A stretch of DNA of 64,000 nt from Cyclina sinensis (GCA_012932295.1 JAAONU010000081.1:186001-250000); one strand, 5' to 3'. Shown: positions 1 to 11,734, counted from the stretch's first letter. Translations and numbers: made by a program. The notes: generated from the letters alone by a model not told the origin.

Positions 1-271
1 TTTCTCGTTTTCCTTTTTTCTGGAAGATTTAAAATAGCATTACTCCTGGAAGGTAAGTGTGTAAAGTAGTGGTCTGACTAGTCTATGTTACGAATTAAAT
101 ATCTTAACACTATACCTTGTGGTAACAGACAAGAAGATAATAAACAAGTTAGAAAATTACCAATATTTGAAATCAGTTTAAGCTGACATGTAAATTACAA
201 TAGATTTCATTGTTGAATCAATTAAATACAACCTGTCAGGTGTGTAGACTCGTAGCCCTGTATTACATTTT

Positions 272-1187
272 TATGCCCCCACAAAGTGGGATGCATATAG
301 CGTTGCACTTGTCCGTCCGTCCGTCCGTACGTCTGTCCGTCCGTACGTCCCGAAAACTTGTGAACGCAACTCCTCTTAAACCGGATGGCAGACTTTGCTT
401 AAACATTCAGGGATGAACAACCTTAATGTGTAGATGGTAGTAAAGGAAGGAATTTTCGCTGCGACCAAATTTAACAGAATTATGACCCTTTGTTGATTTT
501 TTTCACTAGAAATTTTGTGAACGCAACTCCTCTTAAACCGGATGGCAGATTTTGCTTAAACTTCCAGGGATGAACAACCTTAATGTGTAGATGGTAGTAA
601 AGGAAGGAATGTTTGCTGCGACCAAATTTCACGGAATTATGGGCCTTTGTTGATTTTTCACTATATACCATATAGAAATTTTGTGAACGCAACTCCTCTT
701 AAACCGGATAGCAGATTTTGCTTCAACTTCCAGGGATGAACAACCTTAATGTGTCGATGGTAGTAAAGGAAGGAATTTTTGCTGCGACCAAATTTAACAG
801 AATTATGACCCTTGTTAATTTTTTCACTATATACCATATAGAAATTTTGTGAACGCAACTCCTCTTAAACCGGATGGCAGATTGTGCTTAAACTTCCAGG
901 GATGAACAGCTTTAATGTGTCGATGGTAGTAATGGAAGGAATTTTTGCTGTGACCATATTTAACAGAATTATGGTCCTTTATTGATTTTTTTCACTATAT
1001 ACCATATAAATAATTAAACATATAAATTTTACATTTGTAATTTAATTTAACATGTACATAAGGTTACCTGTAGATCATTTTAGGTATATGTACAGAAAAA
1101 ATCTTACATACAGGATATACATGCTCTTGTTTATGAGCACTTATGCATAGTGGGGGCATCCGTGTCCTATGGACACAGTTCTAGTTT
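272..1187. repeat. Dispersed cassette repeat with ~165-bp internal tandem units
   Basis: The left edge reads ATGCCCCCACAAAGTGGG and the right edge AGTGGGGGCAT, so the ends are partly inverted. A CGTCCGTCCGTC-type stretch follows the left edge. Four internal units start near 351, 511, 675 and 841, each with TGTGAACGCAACTCCTCTTA and CCAGGGATGAACAACC; spacing is 160-166 bp. Short open frames on both strands here are by-products of the repeat. The design (G/C-run ends, CCGT stretch, tandem units) is the same as at 60,999-61,568. The family is not named; calling it a non-autonomous DNA element is inference. Confidence 0.75.
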
Positions 1188-2033
1188 GTTCTATTTTGCT
1201 AGTGTGTCAAAATATCACTTAATAATTCGCATTCACAAAACCTGTACTGCACATATATATGAATACATTCAAAGAAAAAAAATCAGCTTTCATCCTTGTT
1301 TTCTCTTTTGAATGTTAATTTAAAGTTTACATTCCTTGATTAATTTTAGTGTATGTTGACATTTGACCTCGGGAAAAGAGGAAGACAACCACAGCCAGTG
1401 CGGATTCTCTTTGTAATATAAAAATGCATGTATATGTAACAATAGAGTCTTTTGTTAACAACAGAAGTTTATCTTTCTAGATTTTGTAGTGGTGCTTTAT
1501 ATTACCATGTAGGCCTATTCAGTCATACATAACGTTTTTTTTTTTTATTTCACTTGATTTAGCAAAATCCTTTTGGATTCCGGTGATCAATGAATGTATC
1601 TTTATTTTGAAAAAAAAAAAATCTGCACTCTGATGGGGTCTGAAAATAACCGTATATGACACTAAGGAGTTACCCTTTATCTTTTCAAGTCGAAAAATGT
1701 TATCTCAAGCTAACTAGAGAAGAGTTATCGGATAATTACCCATTCTATAAATGATTGTTGGCTGATACCTAGGACAGAAATCAAAGAATAAAGGCGTGTA
1801 ATAATGCAGAAACGCCAACTCATTGATCGGTTATACACTTCTATATTTTTTGCGTTAATATAAACCCTGGACGAAGTAAAATTCATTCCATAAAGAAAAC
1901 TTTACTGAAGATATAACACATGTCAATATGAGATTTGGTAAATGTATGCATAACTTTAATTATTTCAAAGAACCTTTATATTTTTTGTATTGATCCAGAG
2001 ACAAGTGAATGTTTATCAGAAACGCAAAGTAAG
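1188..2033. other. AT-rich non-coding stretch
   Basis: Only homopolymer runs (T near 1535, A near 1610) and unstructured AT-rich sequence were seen. No exon with good splice sites and no open frame worth reporting. Confidence 0.5.
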
Positions 2034-2453
2034 ATATGGACGTTCTGTTTTGTTTTATTTCTTTATGCTTAGAAACCTGTCAGCTTAAGTTAGATATGGA
2101 CGTTCTGTTGTGTTTTATTTCTTTACGTTTAGAAACCTGTCAGCTTAAGTTAAATATGGACGTTCTGTTGAGTTTTATTTCTTTACGTTTAGAAACCAGT
2201 CAGCTTAAGTTAGATATGGACGTTCTGTTGAGTTTTAGTTCTTTACGTTTAGAAACCAGTCAGCTTAAGTTAGATATGGACGTTCTGTTGTGTTTTATTT
2301 CTTTACGTTTAGAAACCAGTCAGCTTAAGTTAGATATGGACGTTCTGTTGTGTTTTATTTCTTTACGTTTAGAAACCAGTCAGCTTAAGTTAGATATGGA
2401 CGTTCTGTTGTGTTTTATTTCTTTATGTTTAGAAACCAGTCAGCTTAAGTTAG
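2034..2453 (+). repeat. 60-bp minisatellite, seven copies, open in one frame
   Basis: Seven head-to-tail copies of exactly 60 bp, each starting ATATGGACGTTCTGTT and ending CAGTCAGCTTAAGTTAG. Because 60 is divisible by three, one frame stays open for 142 codons (2036-2464) and would encode a 20-residue repeat of the type MDVLLCFISLRLETSQLKLD. Most differences between copies change the amino acid (for example TTT/TTG, TGT/AGT, ATT/AGT), as expected of drift rather than protein constraint. The copies are nearly identical, so expansion was recent. Called a minisatellite rather than a gene; expression is unknown. Confidence 0.85.
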
Positions 2454-2464
2454 TCGCATATTAA

Positions 2465-4449
2465 ATCACTGGCCGAAACAAAAATTTGGAGAATGTATAG
2501 CGTTTTATTCTATTCTTATTTTATTTATTTTTTTTTATTTTTAAGTGTTATATATAGTATCTATCACGAAATCGCAATAATATAAACGTTTGATCAATAG
2601 AAATCCAGGTACATGTTACCAAGTTAAGCTTGTATTTAAACAATCTTATACTTACTAGTAGGTAACTACGTGAAATATCAGTAGTTTATGTTGTTCTTGT
2701 TTTTGTTTTGTCACAGGATGATGTTTTTTTCAGAAATATATGAAAACATTACTGAAACATATTGATAGACGATCCGAAACAGTGTCGGGGTTTCTCTGGT
2801 GAATCAAAGGCAACTACTTTTGATTGAAGGCATACTCATATCGCCACAAAGACGATTGCACAGTTTTCCGAAAATTTAAAATGTCATGTAAAATAGAAAA
2901 GGTGATAATTTCTAAGTGGAAGTCAACTTCGAATTTGCTAAGTAATAGTAAATGAATTGCTGTCATTTTAATAATAGTGTGATACTAAATCATTTATTAA
3001 TCTTTCTAGTGCGCTATAAGCATGATAAGTTTGCCTTCTGATTTAGGTGCATTACATTTTGCAATAAAAAGTCTTCTCTGACAAAATTTTGTTTCTTGTT
3101 AGTGTATTTATCATCATTTTCCCTAAATTATATGTCGAAAATAAGCAACATAATGTTATTTAATGCAGCCAAGATAGATATCGGAACTTACTTCCTTTGT
3201 ATTAATAACAATGTGAAATAGGAAAAAAAGATCAGACAGTTATATTTATACGATCTTACTTTCCCTTTTCAAGATTGCCTATACTTTAGATTAATTATAG
3301 TGTAATGGATAGTATTTAATGAAGAAGACGAAGAGTAGAGGTAAATAACTGATACCTTTAATCATCTTTAAACGTAATGTTGACGTATTCTTTTTGTACT
3401 ACTACCTGAATGGAAATCTTATATAATTTTGTTTGTCAGGTTTTTTTAAGCAAAATCGTTTCATTAAACACATGTTCATTTGAACTTCGGTAAATATAAA
3501 ATGCATGGTATTAACTCACAAATTATTCCTATATTATATAATCACAAGAGTATATCCTAATAAATACAATAGACAAACATTTCAAATCCCCATTTTAGGG
3601 AATTGTTGGTAACCAGAGTGCACTGAATAGAGAGTGACAGTAACAATTCAATCGGGCAAAGCCCTGCCCCAGAAATCCACGATTTCAGTCATAATGTCCA
3701 GTTTAAATAAACTCAGATTTGATGCACATTCCTGTCTTATTATATCAAAACACTTTTTGGAAATATTTTGTTGGAATATCTTGTTCATTTTTAACGAATG
3801 TCAGGATTAACGCATTCATTTGGAAATGCATTATATAAAGCAATGTCTGTTAAACAAAGCCATGTAAAAAGGATTGAACAACCGTCTTATATGCCTCACA
3901 AACAAAGCAATGTTAGTTTAAGAGTAATAAGAGAAGCAGTGGTCGTGGGATAAGCCTGTCTGTACTTTGCTTGTCAGAACCGTTCCGTTTTCCACAGTTT
4001 TGGCGCGAGTTCTTGTTTCAGCACCCAGGGGCGAACCCAGCGTACACAACACGTAACATCAGATGATCAAACGATAAAAAGAAAAAGCTAAAGTGAGCAC
4101 AGAAAATGATAAGTATTTCCAAACAGTGACTTCATACATGTGCATTTTCTCAGAAACGTTTTCTGTCTGCTTTGAATGCAATATAATAAATCTGTATCAT
4201 AGTATTCCAAAGAAGTTCTGATATGCAGTAAGTATATTTCACATGCGTCCCTCAAGGCATTCCATAGCTTTCTGCCATTGAAGTTTGACTTTTTCAATGC
4301 GGGCAGATGATCTCTCAAAATTGACATACAATATTTGTGTTGCGAACTTGTCTTTCAGCTTTCAAAATTGGTTCATGTCTTTAGAACGAAGAGAAAATAA
4401 TTTTCGATGTGTATCCGTCAATTCAGTCTAGAGTTATTTCCCGCTTAAC
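2465..4449. other. Non-coding stretch without recognisable features
   Basis: AT-rich sequence with scattered poly-T runs. The 79-codon minus-strand frame at 4088-4327 has no recognisable motif and no good splice sites. A short part of it (around 4250-4300) resembles 4857-4910, suggesting an old local duplication now split by the SINE at 4461-4737. Confidence 0.45.
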
Positions 4450-4748
4450 TTAGACTGTTTTTGTTTGTTTTGGGATTTCAACATGTGTTATATCTCGGCG
4501 GTCAGTCCACCTAACCGGTTTTCCTGGATAACTAACCAGTAATTGCCAATTTCTCCGCAGGTTACTGACTACTGTTCCCACATGATCTACTCTGAATCAG
4601 CGATGAGAGACAAATGAACATAAGACACAATGTCTTGAACAATTGTCACGGATAAATTTTGCCCTGCCCAGGGGTCGAACCAACGACCGATGGATTACTA
4701 ATCCAGTGCTCTACCTATTGAGCTAAGCGGGCGGGCTTTAGACTGTTT
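4450..4748 (-). mobile_element. tRNA-derived SINE with 11-bp target-site duplication
   Basis: On the minus strand the 5' head (from about 4737 downward) has a type-2 pol III promoter: A-box TAGCTCAATAGG, B-box GGTTCGACCCC, and an anticodon-arm-like segment with loop TTAGTAA (tRNA-Thr(AGT)-like). The acceptor stem is not properly paired, so this is not a working tRNA. The body ends in CCCAAAACAAACAAAAACAG, a CAAA-type tail seen in bivalve SINEs. The element (4461-4737) lies between perfect direct repeats TTAGACTGTTT at 4450-4460 and 4738-4748, the mark of LINE-driven retroposition. Its head resembles sequence at 55,620-55,715. Perfect duplications suggest a fairly young insertion. Confidence 0.85.
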
Positions 4749-5349
4749 CAAATAGAGATTTGCTTTTATATGTGTTGAACTACTCTCTCCAGTTCCAATG
4801 CACTAACATAACACTAGCCTCTAAGAACGGATTATCCATTAATAGTGAAGATTCGAATCTCTCAAGGCATGCCAAAGTTTTGTCTAATTTAAGTTTAACA
4901 TTTGCATCGACATATAAAGTTTGTTGCAAAGTGTACGTCTAGTTTTTAATGCACTGGTGTAAAACTTGGTACAAGTTAGCAATAAAAATGTGTATCTCTG
5001 ATTATTTGATTTTTTCCACATGCATTATTTGAGGTGTGTCATAGTTATCTACAATTCATATTCGATGTTTTCTCTAGATAGTAGATTTTCTCTGACATGT
5101 AAAGTTTGTGTCGCGAACTAATGTTGGTCATTGGGTATTTATTTCAAAGAATATATCAGATACAGATGTAATACATTCACAACATGTATTTATGATTTGC
5201 AGAACAATATTTTCATGAACAATCTGCTGAGTCATTTCAGGTTTGCGGGTTATCTGTCACATTCACTGACTTCTAACTGAAACGTTTACTAAGTACTTCA
5301 ATAGGAGTGCAATATATTATTCACTGAAGCTTCAATTTAGAAGGTTTAT
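4749..5349. other. Non-coding stretch with a degenerate local duplicate
   Basis: CTCTCAAGGCATGCCAAAG around 4857 resembles CCTCAAGGCATTCCATAG around 4250. Otherwise unstructured AT-rich DNA. Confidence 0.35.
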
Positions 5350-5350
5350 G

Positions 5351-5379
<29 letters not shown>
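5350..5379. repeat. (TAA)n microsatellite
   Basis: About ten uninterrupted ATA/TAA triplets, followed by looser ATAATGATAATAA. Confidence 0.95.
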
Positions 5380-5381
<2 letters not shown>

Positions 5382-5949
5382 TATTGAATAATGATAATAA
5401 CAATATACTTTTATTTGAGACATTGCGCTTATGAAATCGAGAAAATAAAATAAAGAAATATTACTGTTGAAAATTATCAGCAAAATAATAAATAAATATG
5501 AGACTTTTATTTTGAAAATTATTATTTCATAACTACCATCATGTTTGTTGTATTTATGAGTTTTGCAGGGTAACACTTTATTCGGATGTTCATTGTTTCA
5601 TTTTAGACAGAAACAACTAAAGTGACATCAGTTTGTAAACGTTTATCAAACAATTTTTGAAACCGAACTTTCCTAATGAAATAAATAAATGGAGGAGATA
5701 ATAGATTCGTAATCTCTAAAAGGTGATCATTTTATTAAAATAACTTTGCTGGAGAATATTTTTGAATTATGAAAATATTGTAAGACGATTCAATTCAAAG
5801 TTTCTAACTCATACCTCTGCTAGCACTTGACTAATATCATGATACACGATTCTACATGCTGATAATATCCTTGTAAGATTTAATATTTCTTTAGAGATAC
5901 ACATGACATCCGAATTTCACAAATAGTCTCACATATTAAACTATATGGG

Positions 5950-6515
5950 TTCTCATTATTTTCCTTGATTTTTTAATATGTGAAATTTTTAAAACACTAT
6001 TAAGTATTCTGTTGTTATATTTGGCTCTAGCAAGCTTTGCGCTTAGACCTACAACCCTCTTAGGAGCAACTGCTATGTTTGAAAAACCCATAGCTGCGCC
6101 CCTAAACGCAGAAAGCAGTCATAGAGTAGGATTAAATAATTTGCTTCTGAAGAGATGTAAAATGAATAGAAAACGTCGTTTCAAAGACGCTTGACATAGT
6201 CATTTCTTCTAATATACCATTTAAAATGCAAGTAAGATAACACAAGAAACGTACGTTGCTTTAATTTTATATTTTGAAAAATTGTAACTTATTGCAATAT
6301 TGTTTTTATCCGTGCGATAATTACATATCGCGCATTTTGGCGCTTTTCATTTGATTATTCTTAAAAGAATTACGCGCACTAGTCAGATATTTCAAAATAT
6401 ATACAAGAAACATGTATTCATTATATGCCTTTTTTCAAGCTGACTGTTTTACTAGTAAAGGGGTAGCGATAGACCATCTTATACCGCACCTTCTACGCCC
6501 TTGATGTTATCAATT
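5950..6515 (+). repeat. Duplicated block, copy 1 (partner at 23,610-24,110)
   Basis: Several segments recur in the same order and orientation near 23.6-24.1 kb: TCTCATTATTTTCCTTGATT; TATGTTTGAAAAACCCATAG with the following CTGCGCCCCTAAACGCAGA; AAAGACGCTTGACATAGTC; and near the end GGGGTAGCGATAGACCATC with ATACCGCACCTTCTACGCCC. Partner sequences differ by scattered substitutions and indels. The 60-codon frame at 6012-6194 lies inside but is not kept in the partner, so it is unlikely to be coding. This is either an old segmental duplication or two copies of an undescribed dispersed repeat. Confidence 0.65.
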
Positions 6516-7308
6516 GTAAGATAAAAAAAATAGGTTAATGTTATGTATTATCCGCTATGTGATTTGATACAGGTCTGTTTATTTGTCCGAGGTTTGAGAC
6601 CGACATATAAACGATTGGAGAAATGGCGAATCTGCCATTACCACGCACACTGACTTGGATTTCACCCTGTCCAATAACATTTAGCGCTTATCACTAGCAC
6701 AAATTTAGCGTTTATCAGTAGCACATTTATCACTTATCAGTATCGACACCATTTCAATGTTATTTAACATGAAAATATATATATCATTGACACTGCAAAC
6801 AATACGTAAACAAAACGCAAATAAACTGATGTTTCTGTCATATATTTAGCTGATACACATGTATTAACTAAACATCATAAACATTTAATACAGGAATGCT
6901 TTCATCTTGTCTCCGCTCGAGTTGAAATGAAAAGGGCGTAGAACACTTATACATAATACATTCTGGTCACGTCATCTTACAGGAATAAGGAAATCATATA
7001 TATTAATGGTTATATCTATTATGAAACTGATATGGGAACAGTAGTAAATTTTTACATTTTTGATGTCAGACATACACGGCCAATCATCTGTCCTGCACCG
7101 ATGTTAAGTGCTGGTAGATGTTTTCTTTACGAAAAAAAAACTTATCATTTTACAGATATTTGTCCAATATTGGATAGCAAAATGTAATTGTGGAAATGTC
7201 AGTGCAGTGACCTATTTACAACTGTTTGTGAAAATTACTGTGACGCCATATTATTTTGAAAGAAAGAAAATTTATCTATAATTTACGTCTGTTCTTTTTT
7301 TTGTTTCA
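6516..7308. other. Non-coding stretch upstream of the first candidate microexon
   Basis: AT-rich, with short local repeats such as TTAGCGTTTATCAGTAGCAC around 6680-6740. No exon or element recognised. Confidence 0.35.
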
Positions 7309-7310
7309 GG

Positions 7311-7322
7311 CAGGAATTTGGG
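7311..7322 (+). other. Candidate 12-nt microexon
   Basis: A strong polypyrimidine tract and acceptor (GTTCTTTTTTTTGTTTCAG) is followed after only 12 nt (GCAGGAATTTGG) by a consensus donor GTAAGC. The length is a multiple of three, so inclusion would keep frame. A similar 9-nt candidate with a matching TTTGG-GTAAG 3' edge lies at 9863-9871. The parent gene was not identified; the last exon at 28,199 is on the same strand and is one possibility. Chance pairing of splice sites cannot be excluded. Confidence 0.35.
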
Positions 7323-7941
7323 TAAGCGACTTTCGTGTCACTATTTATTAAGCGTAGCATTTCGTTCTTCTTAGATTGTATGTTATTCTTATTGCACGCT
7401 TCGGATGCTGATTTTCAGATTTTAATATACTCTCTTTTCTTGTTAAAAAGAAGGTGCTTATTATATTTATAGTTCGAAACGAGGCACTCATGCTTTTCGT
7501 TTTTTTCTTTATTTCTTGTTACGACATTTTGTTGTAAACCTGTTGGAGAAGAACACAAGGAAAGAACTGCTATAAAATGATTATTAATATTTTCTGCAAA
7601 CAACACAAACTTGGAAGTAACGATAACAACTAAGTGTGTTGTAGTAAAAACCGGATTTGCATATAAAGTCTCATGATTTGTCTTCCACTTTAACTCTCTA
7701 TGGGACCTTAGGTAGGGCTGTTTTATTATATACATATATCATTTATCAGTTATAAGATTTGAATAATAAAAAATAATAATCATTCTTAACTATTAATAAT
7801 TACTGCACTCTTTTGGTTACTGTTCATTACCTTTACACTTAAGATAAATACAGATTACACGAGTTTTTATTTTTAATATCTTACGTGAACAACATAAAAA
7901 TATCACTTTGATGTTGATTTTGACAACATGCTTCTTCAGCT
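7323..7941. other. Non-coding stretch
   Basis: The 106-codon minus-strand frame at 7415-7735 shows no domain, and no family was recognised. Probably intronic or intergenic. Confidence 0.35.
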
Positions 7942-8058
7942 TTTCTTTCTTTCTTTCTTTCTTTCTTATCCTCCTTCAATGACCCTTCCTTTCTGACTTT
8001 GTTTCTTTTATTTTTCCCTTTCTTTCTTTATTTCTTTCTTTCTTTCTTTCTTTCTTTT
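7942..8058. repeat. (TTCT)n microsatellite tracts
   Basis: Two runs of TTCT tetramers (7942-7967 and about 8020-8056) separated by imperfect pyrimidine-rich sequence. Confidence 0.9.
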
Positions 8059-9862
8059 ATTTTCATTTCTTCCATTGGGTAATGTGTTGCACTGAATTGT
8101 GTTTCAAAATTTCTTTGAAGTACGTTTCTTTCTTCTTCCTTTTTTCAATAGATATTACACAGCTTACTCAGATACTCCTATAGTTCATCATGACATGTAT
8201 AACACATATTTAAAAATATATGTACTCGCTGATATTTTCGATAAGATAGTGTTACAAACATTATAATAATTTTACTTCAAAGCTCAGAAATTACTGCATA
8301 TATTCAACTCTGTTCCACAGCTGGATTAAGATAATACAAATATGACTTCTGTGCATAAGTGATGCAACTATCATATTCTGTTTACTTAAGCCAGACAATA
8401 AGGTATTGTACACAACACTCAGTACGCCTAACCACTTGAAAAAATATCTTTACTGAATGACACTCAGCTCAAAAGCAAATATATCATTTTAAACAAATGT
8501 TCAGGAATGCATGTTGGCACAGGTCTTCTTTTTATGAAAAAAAAAAAATAAAAAATAAAAAAAAACAGTAGCTCAGATGTTTTTGTTATAAGTTTCCTGT
8601 GAACATTAAGAATAACAGAGAAGTTCAGATGTAACAGACGTTGTAATTGAAAGTCTTACCTTATTTATGAGACTTTTATTGTAAGTTAATTTCCTGACCT
8701 GTGATCTCGCTTTACAAAATATTTCGTTTAAATCTCGAACTTTTAGAAATGTGCACTAGTCGCGATTTTTTTTCTGTTAAGTTAATGAGTTAACTATTAC
8801 TGAAAGTTCATTAAAGAATCGTACTTCTTACTATAAAATGTGCACAGTTTTATACATATAACATTCTTTTAAGACGTACTCACTTCGGTATTTACATCAG
8901 ACAGGAACATTTGCATGTCACTTTTACCGGTCAAAAGTTTGATGTGTACGTTCCATTAAAGCGACTGACACACAAATGGGTCGACGATGCATAAAAAAAT
9001 AGAATGTATATGTAAACAATCTGGTTGTAGTTGTGAAGAATATATATAAACTAAGTTACTGTCACAGTTTTTGTTAAATAAACGCATCATAATATAAAGC
9101 TTTTACGCTTTTGTTGGTAAAAAGTTTAACCCGATTATTTTGTTAATTTTGAGACTTCTTAGGAACATTCAGTGGTCTAAGTCGTTGTTCCTTATTTTAC
9201 AGACCTGAACGGCATGGGTTCGAATCCTGTTACTACGAGTTAAATAGTATTGTGGTTGCATTCCAGGACAATTTTAGTAAAAGATTTGCTTAACGGCCCT
9301 TTAACTAGAAAAAGGGAACATTACACTCACATTGTTATAATTATATAATACAGACATAAATGAAATAGAATAGTAGCACAGTTCAAAATTTCACGCATTT
9401 TTGTTCGGCTACTACAAAGTTAACCAAAAGAAGGAAACACTTTTATATTTTTGGCTGCCATGTTTATTCTGTTAAATGTTTGAAAAAAATTACAGAAGAC
9501 ACAAACGAGCTCTAAATGAAAAGACGCACAGTCATTATTGATAAATGATATAACTATGCTTCTTTGTTCCTTTTGGTGTTCTTAAGTTTATAAACAAACA
9601 ATTGCGAGTCTTTCTTGTGTTACTGTTTCCTGTAGTATTTTTTTTCTGAGCACAGTTCAATAGGTATAATAGTCATTTGCTGAAAACTTACACAAAGATA
9701 ATTTATGCATGTATGTATGTATATACGTTGTCTTTTGGAAAACACAGTTCTGTCCATACTGATCTTATGGTCGAAATTATTCTGGTTTCTGTTAATGCTA
9801 GGCTGAAGAAATTTAGTTAGTATTTCTGATAAATTTATTTGTTCTTATTTCTTTTTTTCAGA
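8059..9862. other. Non-coding stretch with short repeat relics
   Basis: The A-rich tract near 8540-8570 and the segment around 8957-8998 (CACAAATGGGTCGACGATGC, found inverted near 46,955) are the only structures. Around 9175-9240 a B-box-like GGGTTCGAATCC follows a weak A-box, so a degraded tRNA-derived SINE head is possible. Confidence 0.35.
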
Positions 9863-9871
9863 GTTTTTGGG
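9863..9871 (+). other. Candidate 9-nt microexon
   Basis: The acceptor TTATTTCTTTTTTTCAG is followed by AGTTTTTGG and a consensus donor GTAAGT. Nine nucleotides keep frame. It resembles the 12-nt candidate at 7311-7322 in its TTTGG-GTAAG edge. No parent gene identified; low certainty without transcript data. Confidence 0.3.
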
Positions 9872-9879
9872 TAAGTTAC

Positions 9880-10640
9880 CTCTTTGTATTGAAACAAAAT
9901 ATTATATTATGTATTATGTTAAAATATCACCACATTTTATTTCATAGTCTGTATAAACAATATCTTATAAATTTATAAAAATGCTTAATTACATCCATCT
10001 TTGTCAATAGCTTTACTTACGACATGCCATTTCTTAAGCTATTACGGTCGCATAGTCTGACAATATTAACCTTATCTGGAGGATTGTACACTAATGTTAT
10101 TATTATATAGAGTCATTATTTCGCATTTATGACAATTACACTTTGACGTCGTTATAAAAAATGACGTCCTAAAGAAATCAGAAGGAAGTCTGAGGTTATG
10201 CAGTCACTGTTTATTAAATGCAGAATAGTTTTCTATTATGGCCGACAGAAACAGTAAAATATTTAGATATTTCCATGAAGAACTTTCATATTGTTTTTAT
10301 GTCTAATTTTCGGTTGCTCATCAAACGTGTATTCCATCTTTGAATTTAATGGTACTTCTCTCTCTTTTCCTGGTCTGAATGAATTTGCTCCAATTTTGTT
10401 GTCAGATGGAAATGATATTTTCATACTGCTTTTTTCCAACCTTCAAGATCTGTCTTGATGAGAATATCATCTAAATCCTCTTGCAGCTTTGATATATCAT
10501 CATCTCGTACAGACCATTTGAATTTGTTTAAATACAAACATTTATGGCTGCAGGGTGGCTGAGTGATGAAACACGGTCAGCACATAATAAATTAAGTCAT
10601 ATTTAATGAAATGCCCTGGTATAACAGTTCAACATAAACT
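9880..10640. other. Non-coding stretch
   Basis: Read on the minus strand, part of 10,410-10,510 gives SKLQEDLDDILIKTDLEGW, faintly like a LINE reverse-transcriptase segment, but too short and broken to call. The rest is unstructured. Confidence 0.3.
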
Positions 10641-10644
10641 AGAC

Positions 10645-11140
10645 TTTTTTGATAAACCTATCTTACCCATCCTTAATTATGGTTCCGAAGTCTGGGGTTT
10701 AAATGATTGTTAGAGATTAGAAGGAATACATGTACACTTTTGCAAAACTGTGTTGGGGTGAGAGGTCAAACACAAAACACTTTTATTTATGGTGAGTTAG
10801 GTAGAACTAGCCTTAAATCAAAAAGAGCAATAAATGTTATTAGATATTGGTTAAAAATTATACAGTTAGATGATACTAAGTATGTAAAGAAATTGTATTC
10901 TTTAATGTATAGAAATGTAGATATTTCGTGGGCAATGAATGTTAAAAATGTACTACAGTCTCTAGGTTTATATGAAGCCTGATTAAACCAAGGTGTTGGA
11001 AATGTAAATGCTTTTATCAACCTGGTCAAACAAAGAACTACTGATATTTTAATACAGAATTGGAATGCTGAGATAAATAAGGTTCGTTTGGAAGGGGGTC
11101 AGACCCTACTATTTGCAATCATAATTGCATAAAGTGACTG
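10645..11140 (+). pseudogene. LINE reverse-transcriptase C-terminal relic
   Basis: Translation gives PILNYGSEVWG at 10,655-10,700, the conserved end of a LINE reverse-transcriptase domain. It continues through in-frame stops and a frameshift into QNTFIYGELGR, INVIRYWLKIIQLDD, YVKKLYSLMYRN, VLQSLGLYEA, a stop, then LNQGVGNVNAFINLVKQR and LIQNWNAEINK. This order is typical of non-LTR retrotransposon ORF2 C-termini common in bivalves and other invertebrates. No endonuclease or catalytic reverse-transcriptase core is present, so it is 5'-truncated as well as broken. A second relic of this kind lies at 31,520-32,040 on the other strand. Clade (CR1/L2-like or other) not assigned. Confidence 0.8.
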
Positions 11141-11144
11141 GGAC

Positions 11145-11536
11145 AAAAATGTTTTTTTAGGGAGTTCAGAAGCAATTGATACGTCTGACATTCCAACAAT
11201 ATGTTTTAGTTATCAGTATTTTGTTTAAAAGTCATCAGTCACCCTTCTTATAGATCTGGATATTGTTCAATCATCCTAAGGATATTTTTCCTCCTTGTTA
11301 ATTCTTGCCTTTGGCGTTCTCTGTGATATGCAAGATTTGTATTATCAGATCCGCTGTCAAAATTATATTCTATTAGTTCCGCCCATAGTTTTCTCGTTTA
11401 GGGCAAACCCATTATTTTATGTAGTCTATTGCACTGAAACTGAAACTAGAAATGAAAAAAGACTTTTTATCCTGGGACCATACGCCGCTGATCATGGAAT
11501 GGCATAAATCTGAAAATACCGCATTGAAGGTTTCAT
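11145..11536. other. Non-coding stretch
   Basis: The 70-codon plus-strand frame at 11,295-11,507 has no recognisable domain and no context. Nothing else seen. Confidence 0.35.
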
Positions 11537-11733
11537 GTTCATCCACCTAGACTGGCTCCAGTCCTTATGTTCAGATTTCAATTTATGATCTCCCTTGTTT
11601 GTAGACTTTTCTATCTTCTTACTCCTGAACATAAGTTGCGCTATCAGTATGAAGTGAGAAGTCAGTGTAGTAGCAGAAGTATATGAATATATAATTTAAA
11701 CAATCTAGCCTAGTGCCAGGCTAGTTCACCACC
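11537..11733 (-). mobile_element. Short element with a hairpin at each end (long copy)
   Basis: The body (11,549-11,723) starts with the palindrome GACTGGCTCCAGTC and ends with CTAGCCTAGTGCCAGGCTAG, which can fold as a 7-bp stem with a 6-nt loop. Flanks are imperfect direct repeats GTTCATCCACC (11,537-11,547) and GTTCACCACC (11,724-11,733). A 75-bp copy in the opposite orientation at 17,912-17,986 has the same two ends and an exact 10-bp duplication. No open frame and no A-tail. The two ends are not clear inverted repeats of each other, so a standard MITE label does not fit well. Confidence 0.6.
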
Positions 11734-11734
11734 A

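Noticed and set aside
2036..2464. 142-codon gene with a 20-residue repeat
   Set aside because: The frame follows from a 60-bp minisatellite, and copy differences are mostly amino-acid changing.
4665..4737. Minus-strand tRNA-Thr(AGT)-like gene
   Set aside because: A- and B-boxes are fine, but the acceptor stem has two mismatches and a wobble, and the segment is the head of a SINE with target duplications.
10787..11029. Minus-strand 80-codon frame
   Set aside because: Antisense to the LINE relic.
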